Origin: Pseudomonadota bacterium
Lineage (GTDB): Bacteria; Myxococcota_A; Polyangia; Polyangiales; Polyangiaceae
DNA: 18,169 bases
Direction of reading: 5' to 3'
NCBI GenBank assembly: GCA_023418705.1
Contig: JAEZYZ010000314.1
Coordinates: 1 to 18,169 of the forward strand
Part shown: piece by piece, positions 7,954 to 14,828 of the stretch
Numbering within the stretch: position 1 is the stretch's first letter
Layout of the letters: every line of letters begins with the position of its first letter
Made by a program: the position numbers and the translations under genes
Notes under the pieces: generated by a model
Database searches by the model: none
Seen by the model: the letters and a program-made list of their open reading frames with translations, nothing else
Told to the model about the DNA's origin: nothing

Positions 7954-7982
7954 CGTGCGCGTGCGCGGTGCGCACGCGCACG
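7954..7982. promoter_or_regulatory. 13-bp perfect inverted repeat, candidate upstream activator site
   Basis: The arm CGTGCGCGTGCGC (7954-7966) is matched by its exact reverse complement at 7970-7982 with only 3 nt (GGT) between. No T-run follows, so a terminator is unlikely. Its centre lies about 190 nt upstream of the predicted sigma-54 start site, within the usual range for enhancer-like sites. Extrusion as a cruciform is another possibility. Confidence 0.5.
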
Positions 7983-8022
7983 CACGCTGCACGCAAAGCG
8001 AGCAACGTTAGCCACGTCCGCC

Positions 8023-8041
8023 GGACCGAGGATTTCGGTCC
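8023..8041. promoter_or_regulatory. 7-bp inverted repeat upstream of the sigma-54 promoter
   Basis: GGACCGA (8023-8029) and TCGGTCC (8035-8041) form a perfect dyad with a 5-nt spacer. The centre is about 125 nt upstream of the predicted start site. Fis-type activators bind dyads of this size at about this distance, so this is a second candidate enhancer site. Confidence 0.4.
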
Positions 8042-8128
8042 CAAAAGCCGCAAGAGGCGCGTATTTGCGGACTGCCCCTGGTCGTGCCCGACTCCATCCG
8101 TTTGTGGAAGCCCTCGAGGCTTCACGCC

Positions 8129-8145
8129 TTGGCACGCGAGTTGCT
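8129..8145 (+). promoter_or_regulatory. Consensus sigma-54 (-24/-12) promoter of the protease gene
   Basis: TTGGCACGCGAGTTGCT matches the consensus YTGGCACGrNNNTTGCW at every specified base. The -24 GG is at 8131-8132 and the -12 GC at 8143-8144, with the required 10 bp between them. Transcription would start near 8156, leaving a leader of about 62 nt before ATG 8219. No other match of this quality was found in the window. The element lies inside the longer open frame that begins at 8084, which argues that the protein starts at 8219. Confidence 0.85.
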
Positions 8146-8218
8146 CAATGCGGTCCCCTGTCTGACCCAAGAAGTGCGGTTGGCTTCTTCACGGTCCATA
8201 GAGTGGAAGGATGATCCC

Positions 8219-9364
8219 ATGACGAGCACAATTGCGACGCGCGCCCTTCCCATGGCGCTGTGCGCGCTACCTGTAGCGGTCCTGAGCTGTAGTGCAAGCT
8301 CAGAACAAGCCCCCGAAATGAGTGAAGCTCGCGAGGACGTCGCCTCGTTCGCTCAGGCGGCCACCAGTTACACAAATATAGACTACTGGAATTCACCGGG
8401 GGTGGTCGAAGTTTGCTTCATGAAAGCCATCGGTCGCGCATGGACGGCCGCCGACGACTCGCGGAGCGATCAGGCGATGCTAGCCATCCAGCAAACGTGG
8501 GGAGCGGTTTCGGGAATCACGTTGTCACGAGTAGGGTCCCCACAATGCAGCTCACCTTCCTCAAACTCCATCACCCTACTGCTCCGCGATCAAGTAAGCG
8601 GCGGCGGAGGATGCGTAGCTGGTAAGGGTGCGCGCCAAAACCCGGGCGCTGGCAACGACCATACCCCGAACGTCCAGTGCACCCTTCGCTCTGGGCCGAA
8701 TCAGACAGACGAATTCTTCATGGCTGTCGCCACCCACGAGGTGGGCCACGCCCTTGGCTTGTCCCATGAGCACCAGCGGGCGGTCTCGTCTGGAGGCACG
8801 CTCGTGCACGAGGTGGAACTGTGCCCGACCCGCCTCAGCGAATGGACCAACAACCCGAACGATTCACAGCTCAGGCCAATTTCGCGCCCAACTCTGACCC
8901 CCTACGATCGCTGTTCGGCACTCAACTATTGTCGCGCAGACTGGGACTGCTCAAACCTCGTCAACCGCTCACCGGCCAACATGCGTCCAAGCTTAAGCTC
9001 CCTCGACATCCTCGGTGCCGAAATCCTATATCCTCGGGAGAATGCCCTGCCGCTTGGCTGCAACAAGGGCTGCTTTTTGACGGGTGACGGTGCTCTCGTG
9101 CGCGCAGACGGATCAGTTCGGGACAACTGGACTTCCCGCGGGGCGTATTCCTGGTGGGACCAGGGGAACGTGGATTGGCGCATTCCATACTCAGGGAGTC
9201 TTGCGTCGGGGCCCACGTTCGAGGCGTCCAATCTTGGACTTGAGACCACTTGGCTCCTTCTTTACTATGGGAATACGCTGCTCAGCGACCAGCCGGTGTG
9301 GGGCGAAGGCGAATTTCTTGCCAGTGACACCAAGTGGACCGCTCTGGCGATGAGCCTCATCTAG
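8219..9364 (+). CDS. Secreted astacin/matrixin-like zinc metalloprotease lipoprotein
   Basis: The protein has 381 residues. Residues 1-24 are a lipoprotein signal ending in AVLSC, with Cys24 the likely lipidated residue. The catalytic domain (~50-275) is a metzincin: HEVGHALGLSHEHQR at 173-187 gives zinc ligands His173, His177 and His183 and the general base Glu174. The HEHxR ending is astacin-like. The Met-turn position reads SALNY (233-237): Leu replaces Met, while the astacin-type Tyr237 is kept. Several cysteines suggest disulfides. The last ~100 residues are Trp/Gly-rich with no family I recognise. ATG 8219 is chosen for its Shine-Dalgarno AAGGA (8207-8211, 7 nt away) and because it starts the signal peptide; in-frame upstream codons overlap the sigma-54 promoter. 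It should cut proteins at or beyond the cell surface. Confidence 0.87.
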   Translation: MTSTIATRALPMALCALPVAVLSCSASSEQAPEMSEAREDVASFAQAATSYTNIDYWNSPGVVEVCFMKAIGRAWTAADDSRSDQAMLAIQQTWGAVSGITLSRVGSPQCSSPSSNSITLLLRDQVSGGGGCVAGKGARQNPGAGNDHTPNVQCTLRSGPNQTDEFFMAVATHEVGHALGLSHEHQRAVSSGGTLVHEVELCPTRLSEWTNNPNDSQLRPISRPTLTPYDRCSALNYCRADWDCSNLVNRSPANMRPSLSSLDILGAEILYPRENALPLGCNKGCFLTGDGALVRADGSVRDNWTSRGAYSWWDQGNVDWRIPYSGSLASGPTFEASNLGLETTWLLLYYGNTLLSDQPVWGEGEFLASDTKWTALAMSLI

Positions 9365-9378
9365 CGTGTTTAGTTCAC

Positions 9379-9401
9379 GTTTCGCGATCCCCTTGCGAAA
9401 C
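9379..9401 (+). terminator. Hairpin after the protease gene
   Basis: GTTTCGC (9379-9385) pairs with GCGAAAC (9395-9401) around a 9-nt loop, 15 nt past the protease stop codon. An alternative pairing, CGTGTTT (9365-9371) with AAACACG (9398-9404), competes with it. No T-run follows, so it may be a weak terminator or a stability element. Confidence 0.4.
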
Positions 9402-9521
9402 ACGACCCCGAGCCTTGTCGTTCAAGGCGCTCCGAAATAGTAGGTCCTCGCGGTTCTGCTAGCTTAAAGTTAGACAGCTTAACAAAGCCAAGAAATCAAA
9501 GAATCAAGAAAAGGGATAAAA

Positions 9522-9863
9522 ATGCAAAGGGCGACCGAGGTCTCAATAATTGTGGCAAGCCTGTTCTTTTCAGGTTTGACACTTGCTGCCGGTGTATGGA
9601 ACAGCTCCTGGGGCACTATTTCGCAACTGGAGTCGTATGGGGATGACACTCATGTAATTGGACTGGACTTGAGTCCGAACCCCGGGGGGTGCTCAAATAC
9701 AAGTTTGGCAAAGGTAAGATACTCTCTTAGTCTGGAACGAAAGGAGGAGCTAAGGCAAGTGCTGATGGCGGCTTTTCTCGCAGGGCGCCAGGTAAAGGTA
9801 AAAATCGACGACAACCGTTGCCAGGGTGACTATCCCTCCATCTACGGGGTGCGCGTGAAGTGA
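9522..9863 (+). CDS. Small exported two-Cys protein, paralog 1 of 3
   Basis: This 113-residue protein belongs to no named family I can assign. A hydrophobic signal peptide (to about residue 23-24) precedes a mature part with the pattern SWGTIxxLE, GLDLSPNPGGC (Cys57), a Lys/Glu-rich helix, LMAAFLAGRQVKVK and a second Cys (Cys100) before YPSIYGVRVK. The two cysteines are shared by all three paralogs and could form a disulfide. The layout (a short beta unit, then a helix with AAxxxGxxVxV, then Cys and a final strand) resembles small secreted OB-fold-like proteins, but this is a weak impression. Start: AAGGGA (9511-9516) lies 5 nt before ATG 9522. GC is about 50% by hand count, the lowest gene in the window. 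The 157-nt gap before it is AT-rich and carries a direct repeat AGCTTAA (9461, 9476). Confidence 0.78.
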   Translation: MQRATEVSIIVASLFFSGLTLAAGVWNSSWGTISQLESYGDDTHVIGLDLSPNPGGCSNTSLAKVRYSLSLERKEELRQVLMAAFLAGRQVKVKIDDNRCQGDYPSIYGVRVK

Positions 9864-9910
9864 CGCGGAACTTGGAAACTAAACTAACTTTAAGTCGTGA
9901 AAGCGAAACG

Positions 9911-9931
9911 CAGCCGGCGCGTGCACGGCTG
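9911..9931 (+). other. Weak hairpin between paralogs 1 and 2
   Basis: CAGCCG (9911-9916) pairs with CGGCTG (9926-9931) around a 9-nt loop, in the 89-nt gap between the first two small genes. An AT-rich stretch follows, but no true T-run. It may be a partial terminator or a processing site that separates the two messages. Confidence 0.3.
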
Positions 9932-9952
9932 AATTAGATAAACGAGGGTCCG

Positions 9953-10306
9953 ATGATCAAAAGAACAAGATCCATTGCGGTGGCTACGGTGCTTGGTTTG
10001 CTCATGGTGTTTCCGCCACTGACGGCATCGGCCGGGCAGTACATTAGCTCTTGGGGCACGATCACACAACTGGAGTCGCACGGAGACGGAGTGAGGGTAT
10101 ATGGGCTCGATTTAAGTCCTAATCCTGCTGGATGCAGCAATCCGAGCGCGGCCACTGTTCACGTGTCACTGAGCGCAGCCAAGCGGGAGGGGCTGGGACG
10201 TGCGCTTATTGCCGCATTTTTGTCTGGGCGAAAAGTTAAAGTGAAGTTGCATGCGACTGAATGCAACTTCAATACCCCGGTGATATACGGAGTCTGGACC
10301 AAGTAA
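9953..10306 (+). CDS. Small exported two-Cys protein, paralog 2 of 3
   Basis: The protein has 117 residues, with a clear Sec signal peptide ending TASA before GQY (cleavage after Ala27). The mature part repeats the family pattern: SSWGTITQLE, GLDLSPNPAGC (Cys61), AAFLSGRKVKVKLHATEC (Cys104), then PVIYGVWTK. By hand alignment about 57 of 90 mature residues match paralog 3. Start: GAGGG (9944-9948) lies 4 nt before ATG 9953. GC rises from about 52% at the 5' end to about 70% in the middle. The function is unknown; export and a likely disulfide are inferred. It sits in tandem with two homologs and downstream of a secreted protease, so a joint envelope or extracellular role is possible. Confidence 0.8.
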   Translation: MIKRTRSIAVATVLGLLMVFPPLTASAGQYISSWGTITQLESHGDGVRVYGLDLSPNPAGCSNPSAATVHVSLSAAKREGLGRALIAAFLSGRKVKVKLHATECNFNTPVIYGVWTK

Positions 10307-10366
10307 CTTCGCCTCGCCCAGTCGGGCGCCTGCGGCGGCGGCCGGAGGCGGGCGCGCCCGGGCCAC

Positions 10367-10383
10367 GCCCACGCGCGGTGGGC
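10367..10383 (+). other. Hairpin between paralogs 2 and 3
   Basis: GCCCAC (10367-10372) pairs with GTGGGC (10378-10383) around GCGCG. It follows a very GC-rich stretch (10320-10383) after the second paralog, in the 137-nt gap. No T-run follows. The GC-rich block contrasts with the AT-richer genes on both sides. Confidence 0.35.
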
Positions 10384-10443
10384 ATCGATTTGAAAGAAAG
10401 TTTCGACTTCTGAGGGACGTTAAACAAGGAAGCTAGGTGAGTG

Positions 10444-10782
10444 ATGAAAGCTGTCATTATCGGCGCGGCGTTCGCCGCGACGACGACGTTTGGAATAATG
10501 GCCTTTGGCGGTCAGTACATCTACACATGGGGCATAATTTCCGGTTTGGAGGATCATGGGGACGACGTGGACGTTCATGGCCTCGATTTAAGCCCCAACC
10601 CCGCAGGGTGCGCCACACCAAGCCAAGCGAGGCTTCAAACCTCCCTGAGCAGCGCAAAGAAGGAGGGACTCAGGAGCGTGCTGCACGCGGCATTCATGGC
10701 CGGCCGCCCGGTGAAGGTCAAGCTCCACGCGACCGCATGCAACGGGACGTACCCGGCCATTTACGGTGTTCTCGTCAGATGA
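10444..10782 (+). CDS. Small exported two-Cys protein, paralog 3 of 3
   Basis: The protein has 112 residues from ATG 10444. A GTG directly before it (10441) is an equally possible start that adds one residue. AAGGA lies at 10426-10430 and AGGTG at 10435-10439. A signal peptide (about residues 1-22) is followed by GQYIYTWGIISGLE, GLDLSPNPAGC (Cys56), AAFMAGRPVKVKLHATAC (Cys99) and PAIYGVLVR. It is closest to paralog 2, differing mainly in the first strand and the helix. GC is about 63% by hand count, the highest of the three. No enzyme motif, lipobox or membrane segment beyond the signal is seen, so the product is predicted to be a free periplasmic or secreted protein. Confidence 0.8.
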   Translation: MKAVIIGAAFAATTTFGIMAFGGQYIYTWGIISGLEDHGDDVDVHGLDLSPNPAGCATPSQARLQTSLSSAKKEGLRSVLHAAFMAGRPVKVKLHATACNGTYPAIYGVLVR

Positions 10783-11158
10783 CGTGCGGATTTAACGAAC
10801 GTCCAGAGCCGCGACACCTCTCAGCAGCGCACCGGATAGCAACCGGGGAGCGCCGCGTGCCAACCGTTTCAGAGGCGACAACGCTCGAGCGCGATCTGCT
10901 GAGTCGGTGCAACGCCATTTTGGGCGCAAAATGGTTGGGTGCGCGCTTGACGGCGATCCTAGAGAAGAAGCGCTGGCCGCGCGGTGCCCGGAGTCGTGGC
11001 CGCCGGAGCCCGATCACGGGGCCGCCTCTCAGGTGGGGGCTGGGCGGCGCGCCGCGCCGTTCGGTTGCTCACCGCCGATCGAAAACCTAGCGCCTGTCGC
11101 CCCGTCGGTCGAAGGGCCGGTTGAAATCGAATGAGCATCCCGTATCTCTTCGAGGTCG
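10783..11158. other. Intergenic stretch before the wHTH-ATPase regulator
   Basis: I see no supported gene in these 376 nt. A symmetric GC block (CGGCGCGCCG, 11045-11054) is the only notable structure. GAGG (11152-11155) could serve as a close ribosome binding site for ATG 11159. No clear promoter was found. Confidence 0.5.
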
Positions 11159-14100
11159 ATGCTGCTTCGGTTCAACCGGTTCGAGCTGGACGAAAATCGT
11201 TTCGAGCTTCGCTCGGAGGGGCAGACGCTCGCGGTCCAGCCGCAGGTGCTGGAAACAATCCGCTATTTGGCTCGCAACGCGGCTCGCCTGGTCACGCGTG
11301 AGGAGCTGCTGGCGGAGGTCTGGAAGGGCGCAGACGTCAGCGCTGGAGCGCTGAGCCAGGCTATTAAGGAGGCGCGCAAGGCGATCGGTGACAGCGCGAC
11401 CCGCCCCTCCCTGATCGAGACGGTGCGCGGCAAGGGATTCCGGTTCAAGGCGTCTGTGACGAGTATCGACGCGACGCTTCCGTCGGCGAAGGCGGACGCG
11501 GAAGATCGGCGACCCGCGCCAGCGCTCGGGCGCACGGGCAGCTCGTCGAGGCGGCTGTTCGTCGGGCGCTCGGCGGAGCTCCAGCGCCTCGTCGAACGGA
11601 CCTCGCGTCCCCTGAGCGTGCCCGGCGAGCTCCTGCTGGTGACAGGCGCGCCGGGGCTGGGCAAGACTCGGCTGCTCGAAGAGCTGTCGCACTCCGCGTC
11701 GGCGGATCTCGAGGTTGTCCGCGGACGTTGTTGGGAGGCCCTGGATGCGCCCCCGCTCTGGCCGTTTCGCGAGGCGCTCCGGGCTTACGCCGAGAGGCGA
11801 ACGCCGGAGCAGGTGCGCGGCTTGATTTGCGACGATGGCTCGGAGCTCCGCAGCTTGCCCGAGCTATGCCCATTCGTAACCGGTCCGGTGGAACCGCTTG
11901 GCGATACGCCGGAGGATCGATTTCGTCTCCTCGATGCGCTGAGCCGCGTCTTGCACCGCGCGGCGAACGCGGCGCCGTTGCTGCTGATCCTCGACGACCT
12001 GCACGTGGCCGACGAGGCGTCACTGCTGTTGCTCGATCTGTTGTGTCGCACCTTGAGCGAATCCCCTCTCATCATCGTCGCGGGCTGCCGCGAGCCCGAG
12101 GCCCATGCGCGGAGCGTGCTGGGCTCCCTGCTCGGTGGGGCGGCCACGAACGTGCAGGTTATCCGCCTCGATTGCCTTGCGCCCGAGGAGGTCGGAGAAT
12201 GGTTGGCGGTTGCGACTGGGTGCGCTCCCTCTTCGCGAACCGTTTCCTTTTGCTACGAGGCGACGGGCGGCCACCCCTTCCTCGTCGAGAACCTATTGTG
12301 CTCCCTGCCGGGCGGGTGGCAGGGGGATGATTTGGACAAACTCGCGGTTCACGGCCGTCTGCCGGATCGCATCGCCGGTGGCGTTCGCAGGCGGCGCGCA
12401 CGGCTCCCGGCAACGACCACCCAGGTGCTGGGCGCGGCCAGCGTGATGGGTCGAACCTTCTCTCTCTCGTTGCTGGCCGAGATTCTCGACGAGCTGCCAG
12501 ATGAGCTGGTGAACCGACTCGAGCCGGCGCTCCAGTGCGGCTTGGTCGAATGGGCCGGGGCCGGGAGAGTCCAGTTTGCCCATATCATCGTGCGCGAGAC
12601 GATCTACCGCGACCTGCCGACGGGCGCGCGGCTCGCGTGGCATGCGGCCGCGGCTCGCGTTCTGGAGCCCTCGGTCGTCACTCGACCCGAGCGACGCCTT
12701 CAGGTGGCTCGCCACTGCTTGGAAGCCATGCCCCACGTGGAAGCCCGCGTCGCCTCGGAGCAGGCGGAGCTAGCCGCCGACGAGGCACAACGCCAGCTCG
12801 CCTTTGAAATCGCCGCCACCTACTACGAGCGTGCGCTGGGAGCGATGGACGGCGCTCCGCCGGACGCCCTGGCACGTGTCCGCTTGTTGCTCAAGTTGGC
12901 CGAGGCACAAAGCAGCGCCTCGAACATCGAGCAGGCCGTGAGCACGTACCGTCAGGCCCTCGCGCTGGCTCGCGCGCACGGCATGAACGACGTCTTCGAG
13001 CGCGCATTGCTCGGGTGGTTCTCGGCGATCCGCGAGCACGCCGCGGTGGATCCGGACTTTCGCGCCGGGCTTCAGGAAGCATTGGGGCACGCCGGGCTCC
13101 ACAGCGCGTCGCGCGCTCAGCTCCTCGCCGCCCAGGCGCTGTCGACGATGTTCGCCGAAGAAGCCGGCCGCCGCCAAAGGTGGGTCCTGGAGGCGCTCGA
13201 AATTGCCCGCGAGCTGGGGGAGCCGGAGCTCCGCTTCAAGGTGTTGCGGGCCGCGAAGTGGACGCATCTGCACGCCATCGACGTGCGGCATTCGTTGGAG
13301 CTCGCCCACGAACTGGACGAGCTTTCGACGGAGCTCGCTCGTCCGCTGGCCCTGATGGATGTCATCGATTGGCGCGCCTCGTGCTTGCTGGAGATGGGGC
13401 GAGGTGAAGAGTTCATCGAAGAGACCCAGCGCTGCCAGCGCGCCGCCGAAAGGTACCGCTACCCGGGGCTCGTCTGGCAGGCGCAGCGCATGCGGGCCTC
13501 GTGCGCGTTCATCCGAGGCGCGCTCGACGAGTCGGTCGACCTGGCACGCGCCGCCAGCCTTTTCGGGGAACGTGCGGCTGGACCGGTGGTGGCCAAAGGG
13601 CTCCTCGGGACGCACTTGTCGCTCGTGGCGCTCGAGAAAACAGGGCCCGAAGCCGCCGCGTTATTTCGGGAGACTCGCGCCATCGCCGAGTCGTTCTTGG
13701 CCGTCGCGCCCAAGTTCGTGCCTTGGCGGTCGCTGTCAGCGCTCTGCCACCTCGAGCTCGGCGATCGCGACACGGCACGCAAACAGTTCCGCGCAATCCT
13801 CGACGGTGGCCTGGATCAGCTCCCGCACGATCGCAACTGGGCTCCGTTGCTTGCCCAGCTCGCTCGTCTTGCCGCGGAGTTGGAGGAGCGCGAGGCCGTC
13901 CCGATGTTGATGTCGGACTTGCTGAGCTATGCCGGTCAGCATCTGGTCGTCGGTGGGGCCACGGCGTATATCGGCCCCGTTTCCTACTATGCCGGCATGC
14001 TCGCACTTCTCATCGAAGACAGGAGCGCGGCGCGCGAATGGTTCGAACGAGCGCTGAGCGAGAGCAACCAGGTCGGTTCAGAAACCTTCAAAGCCTGGTC

Positions 14101-14239
14101 GTGGTACGGCCTGTCGCGATCTTTGGCCCACACGATGAACGGGGACCCGTCAACGAGGGATGCAGCCCTGAGCTCCGCGCACCGAATCGCCAGGACCTTC
14201 AAGCTTTCCCGGCTGCAGGCAAAGCTCGAGCAGCCTTAG
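11159..14239 (+). CDS. wHTH-AAA ATPase-TPR transcriptional regulator
   Basis: This 1026-residue regulator has three parts. Residues ~1-98 are an OmpR/PhoB-type winged helix (Trans_reg_C), with the typical ending SLIETVRGKGFRF (84-96). Residues ~134-400 are an AAA_16/STAND-like ATPase with Walker A GAPGLGKT (163-170) and Walker B LLLILDD (274-280), followed by a GGHPF motif. Residues ~520-1020 are Ala/Leu/Glu-rich helical repeats consistent with TPRs, which usually sense a ligand or partner. There is no receiver domain and no signal peptide. Proteins of this architecture act as cytoplasmic regulators in which ATP and the TPR region gate DNA binding. It is downstream of, and collinear with, the three small exported-protein genes, so it may control them, but the 376-nt gap leaves this open. 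ATG 11159 starts just before the first strand of the winged-helix domain. Confidence 0.87.
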   Translation: MLLRFNRFELDENRFELRSEGQTLAVQPQVLETIRYLARNAARLVTREELLAEVWKGADVSAGALSQAIKEARKAIGDSATRPSLIETVRGKGFRFKASVTSIDATLPSAKADAEDRRPAPALGRTGSSSRRLFVGRSAELQRLVERTSRPLSVPGELLLVTGAPGLGKTRLLEELSHSASADLEVVRGRCWEALDAPPLWPFREALRAYAERRTPEQVRGLICDDGSELRSLPELCPFVTGPVEPLGDTPEDRFRLLDALSRVLHRAANAAPLLLILDDLHVADEASLLLLDLLCRTLSESPLIIVAGCREPEAHARSVLGSLLGGAATNVQVIRLDCLAPEEVGEWLAVATGCAPSSRTVSFCYEATGGHPFLVENLLCSLPGGWQGDDLDKLAVHGRLPDRIAGGVRRRRARLPATTTQVLGAASVMGRTFSLSLLAEILDELPDELVNRLEPALQCGLVEWAGAGRVQFAHIIVRETIYRDLPTGARLAWHAAAARVLEPSVVTRPERRLQVARHCLEAMPHVEARVASEQAELAADEAQRQLAFEIAATYYERALGAMDGAPPDALARVRLLLKLAEAQSSASNIEQAVSTYRQALALARAHGMNDVFERALLGWFSAIREHAAVDPDFRAGLQEALGHAGLHSASRAQLLAAQALSTMFAEEAGRRQRWVLEALEIARELGEPELRFKVLRAAKWTHLHAIDVRHSLELAHELDELSTELARPLALMDVIDWRASCLLEMGRGEEFIEETQRCQRAAERYRYPGLVWQAQRMRASCAFIRGALDESVDLARAASLFGERAAGPVVAKGLLGTHLSLVALEKTGPEAAALFRETRAIAESFLAVAPKFVPWRSLSALCHLELGDRDTARKQFRAILDGGLDQLPHDRNWAPLLAQLARLAAELEEREAVPMLMSDLLSYAGQHLVVGGATAYIGPVSYYAGMLALLIEDRSAAREWFERALSESNQVGSETFKAWSWYGLSRSLAHTMNGDPSTRDAALSSAHRIARTFKLSRLQAKLEQP

Positions 14240-14828
14240 CATCGAATGGACCCGTGCTGAGGCGAAAGGCGCCGTCGCCGAGCGGGACGGAGGGACGGGC
14301 GGATCAGTCGGCAGCGAGTCCCGTATCCCGGAGACGTCTAAGGCCCCGGGTGCGTCGCCCGGCGAGCACGCGCTTGGGCCCGCGGCTTTTGTCGTCGTCC
14401 TCCTTGGGTTCATCGCTGACACAAATGCCATCATCAGCATCGTGGTGCCTGCTCGTTTGTCGAGTGTGAGGGTGCGTAAAGGTCGCCTTTTGCTCGATCA
14501 GGTGGTCGCCGCGACCACCGAATGCATTCCAACGGAGTTGCCGATGCGGCCTGGCGACGCGGAGCCGCGGATTGCGCAGGAGCTTTGCGTTCAGTATCAC
14601 GTGGAGCCGCCGTCGGGCTTTGCGCCGGGGACGATGCTCGGCTCCCCGTAAGGCCCCCGTCACCGCCACCGCCCCGGTCCGGGTCGCGGCCATGGCTCCC
14701 GCTCGCTTCGTTGCGGGTTGGGGCAGGCGTGGTGGAGTGGCGGGCGGGGCCGAGCGGCGCCCGCGCTGGGTCCGCGAAGCGACGCGCCGGCGCGCCCGTT
14801 ACGGCTTCGGTCCCAAGAAACGGAAAGC
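14240..14828. other. 589-nt convergent gap without a convincing gene
   Basis: The gap lies between the stop codons of two convergent genes. One + frame stays open from before 14240 to about 14651 and includes a hydrophobic patch (AAFVVVLLGFIAD, near 14380-14420). Its first usable start is GTG 14442, beyond that patch, and it matches nothing I know. Overlapping minus-strand frames are Arg/Pro-rich, as expected for shadow frames in GC-rich DNA. No terminator with a T-run is visible. A decayed gene is possible but unsupported. Confidence 0.45.

Larger units (their letters stand above)
7508..8218. other. Divergent control region between the regulator operon and the protease gene
   Basis: This 711-nt stretch has no convincing gene of its own. 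From left to right it holds a sigma-70-like promoter for the leftward operon (7648-7676), an 11-bp tandem repeat (7782-7828), the palindrome GAGCTCGAGCTC (7915-7926), a 13-bp inverted repeat (7954-7982), a 7-bp inverted repeat (8023-8041) and a consensus sigma-54 promoter (8129-8145). The heptamer CAACTGG or its inverse occurs three times (7716, 7756, 7834). Its length and density of symmetric elements suggest control by several factors. Confidence 0.6.

Noticed and set aside
8084..8218. Upstream extension of the protease frame (45 codons from 8084)
   Set aside because: It overlaps the sigma-54 promoter and lacks a signal peptide, while ATG 8219 has a Shine-Dalgarno and starts a lipoprotein signal.
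10437..11090. 217-codon + strand frame across paralog 3 and the following gap
   Set aside because: It overlaps paralog 3 in another frame, is Arg-rich and lacks homology signs, whereas paralog 3 matches two neighbours.
12868..12891. TGGCACG followed by TTGC inside the wHTH-ATPase gene
   Set aside because: Spacing between the -24-like and -12-like parts is wrong, and it lies within a coding region.
14442..14651. 69-codon + strand frame in the convergent gap
   Set aside because: It starts at GTG with no ribosome binding site, its hydrophobic patch lies before the start codon, and no family was recognised.
14304..14693. 129-codon minus-strand frame in the same gap
   Set aside because: Arg/Pro-rich composition typical of a shadow frame in GC-rich DNA; no start signals or motifs.
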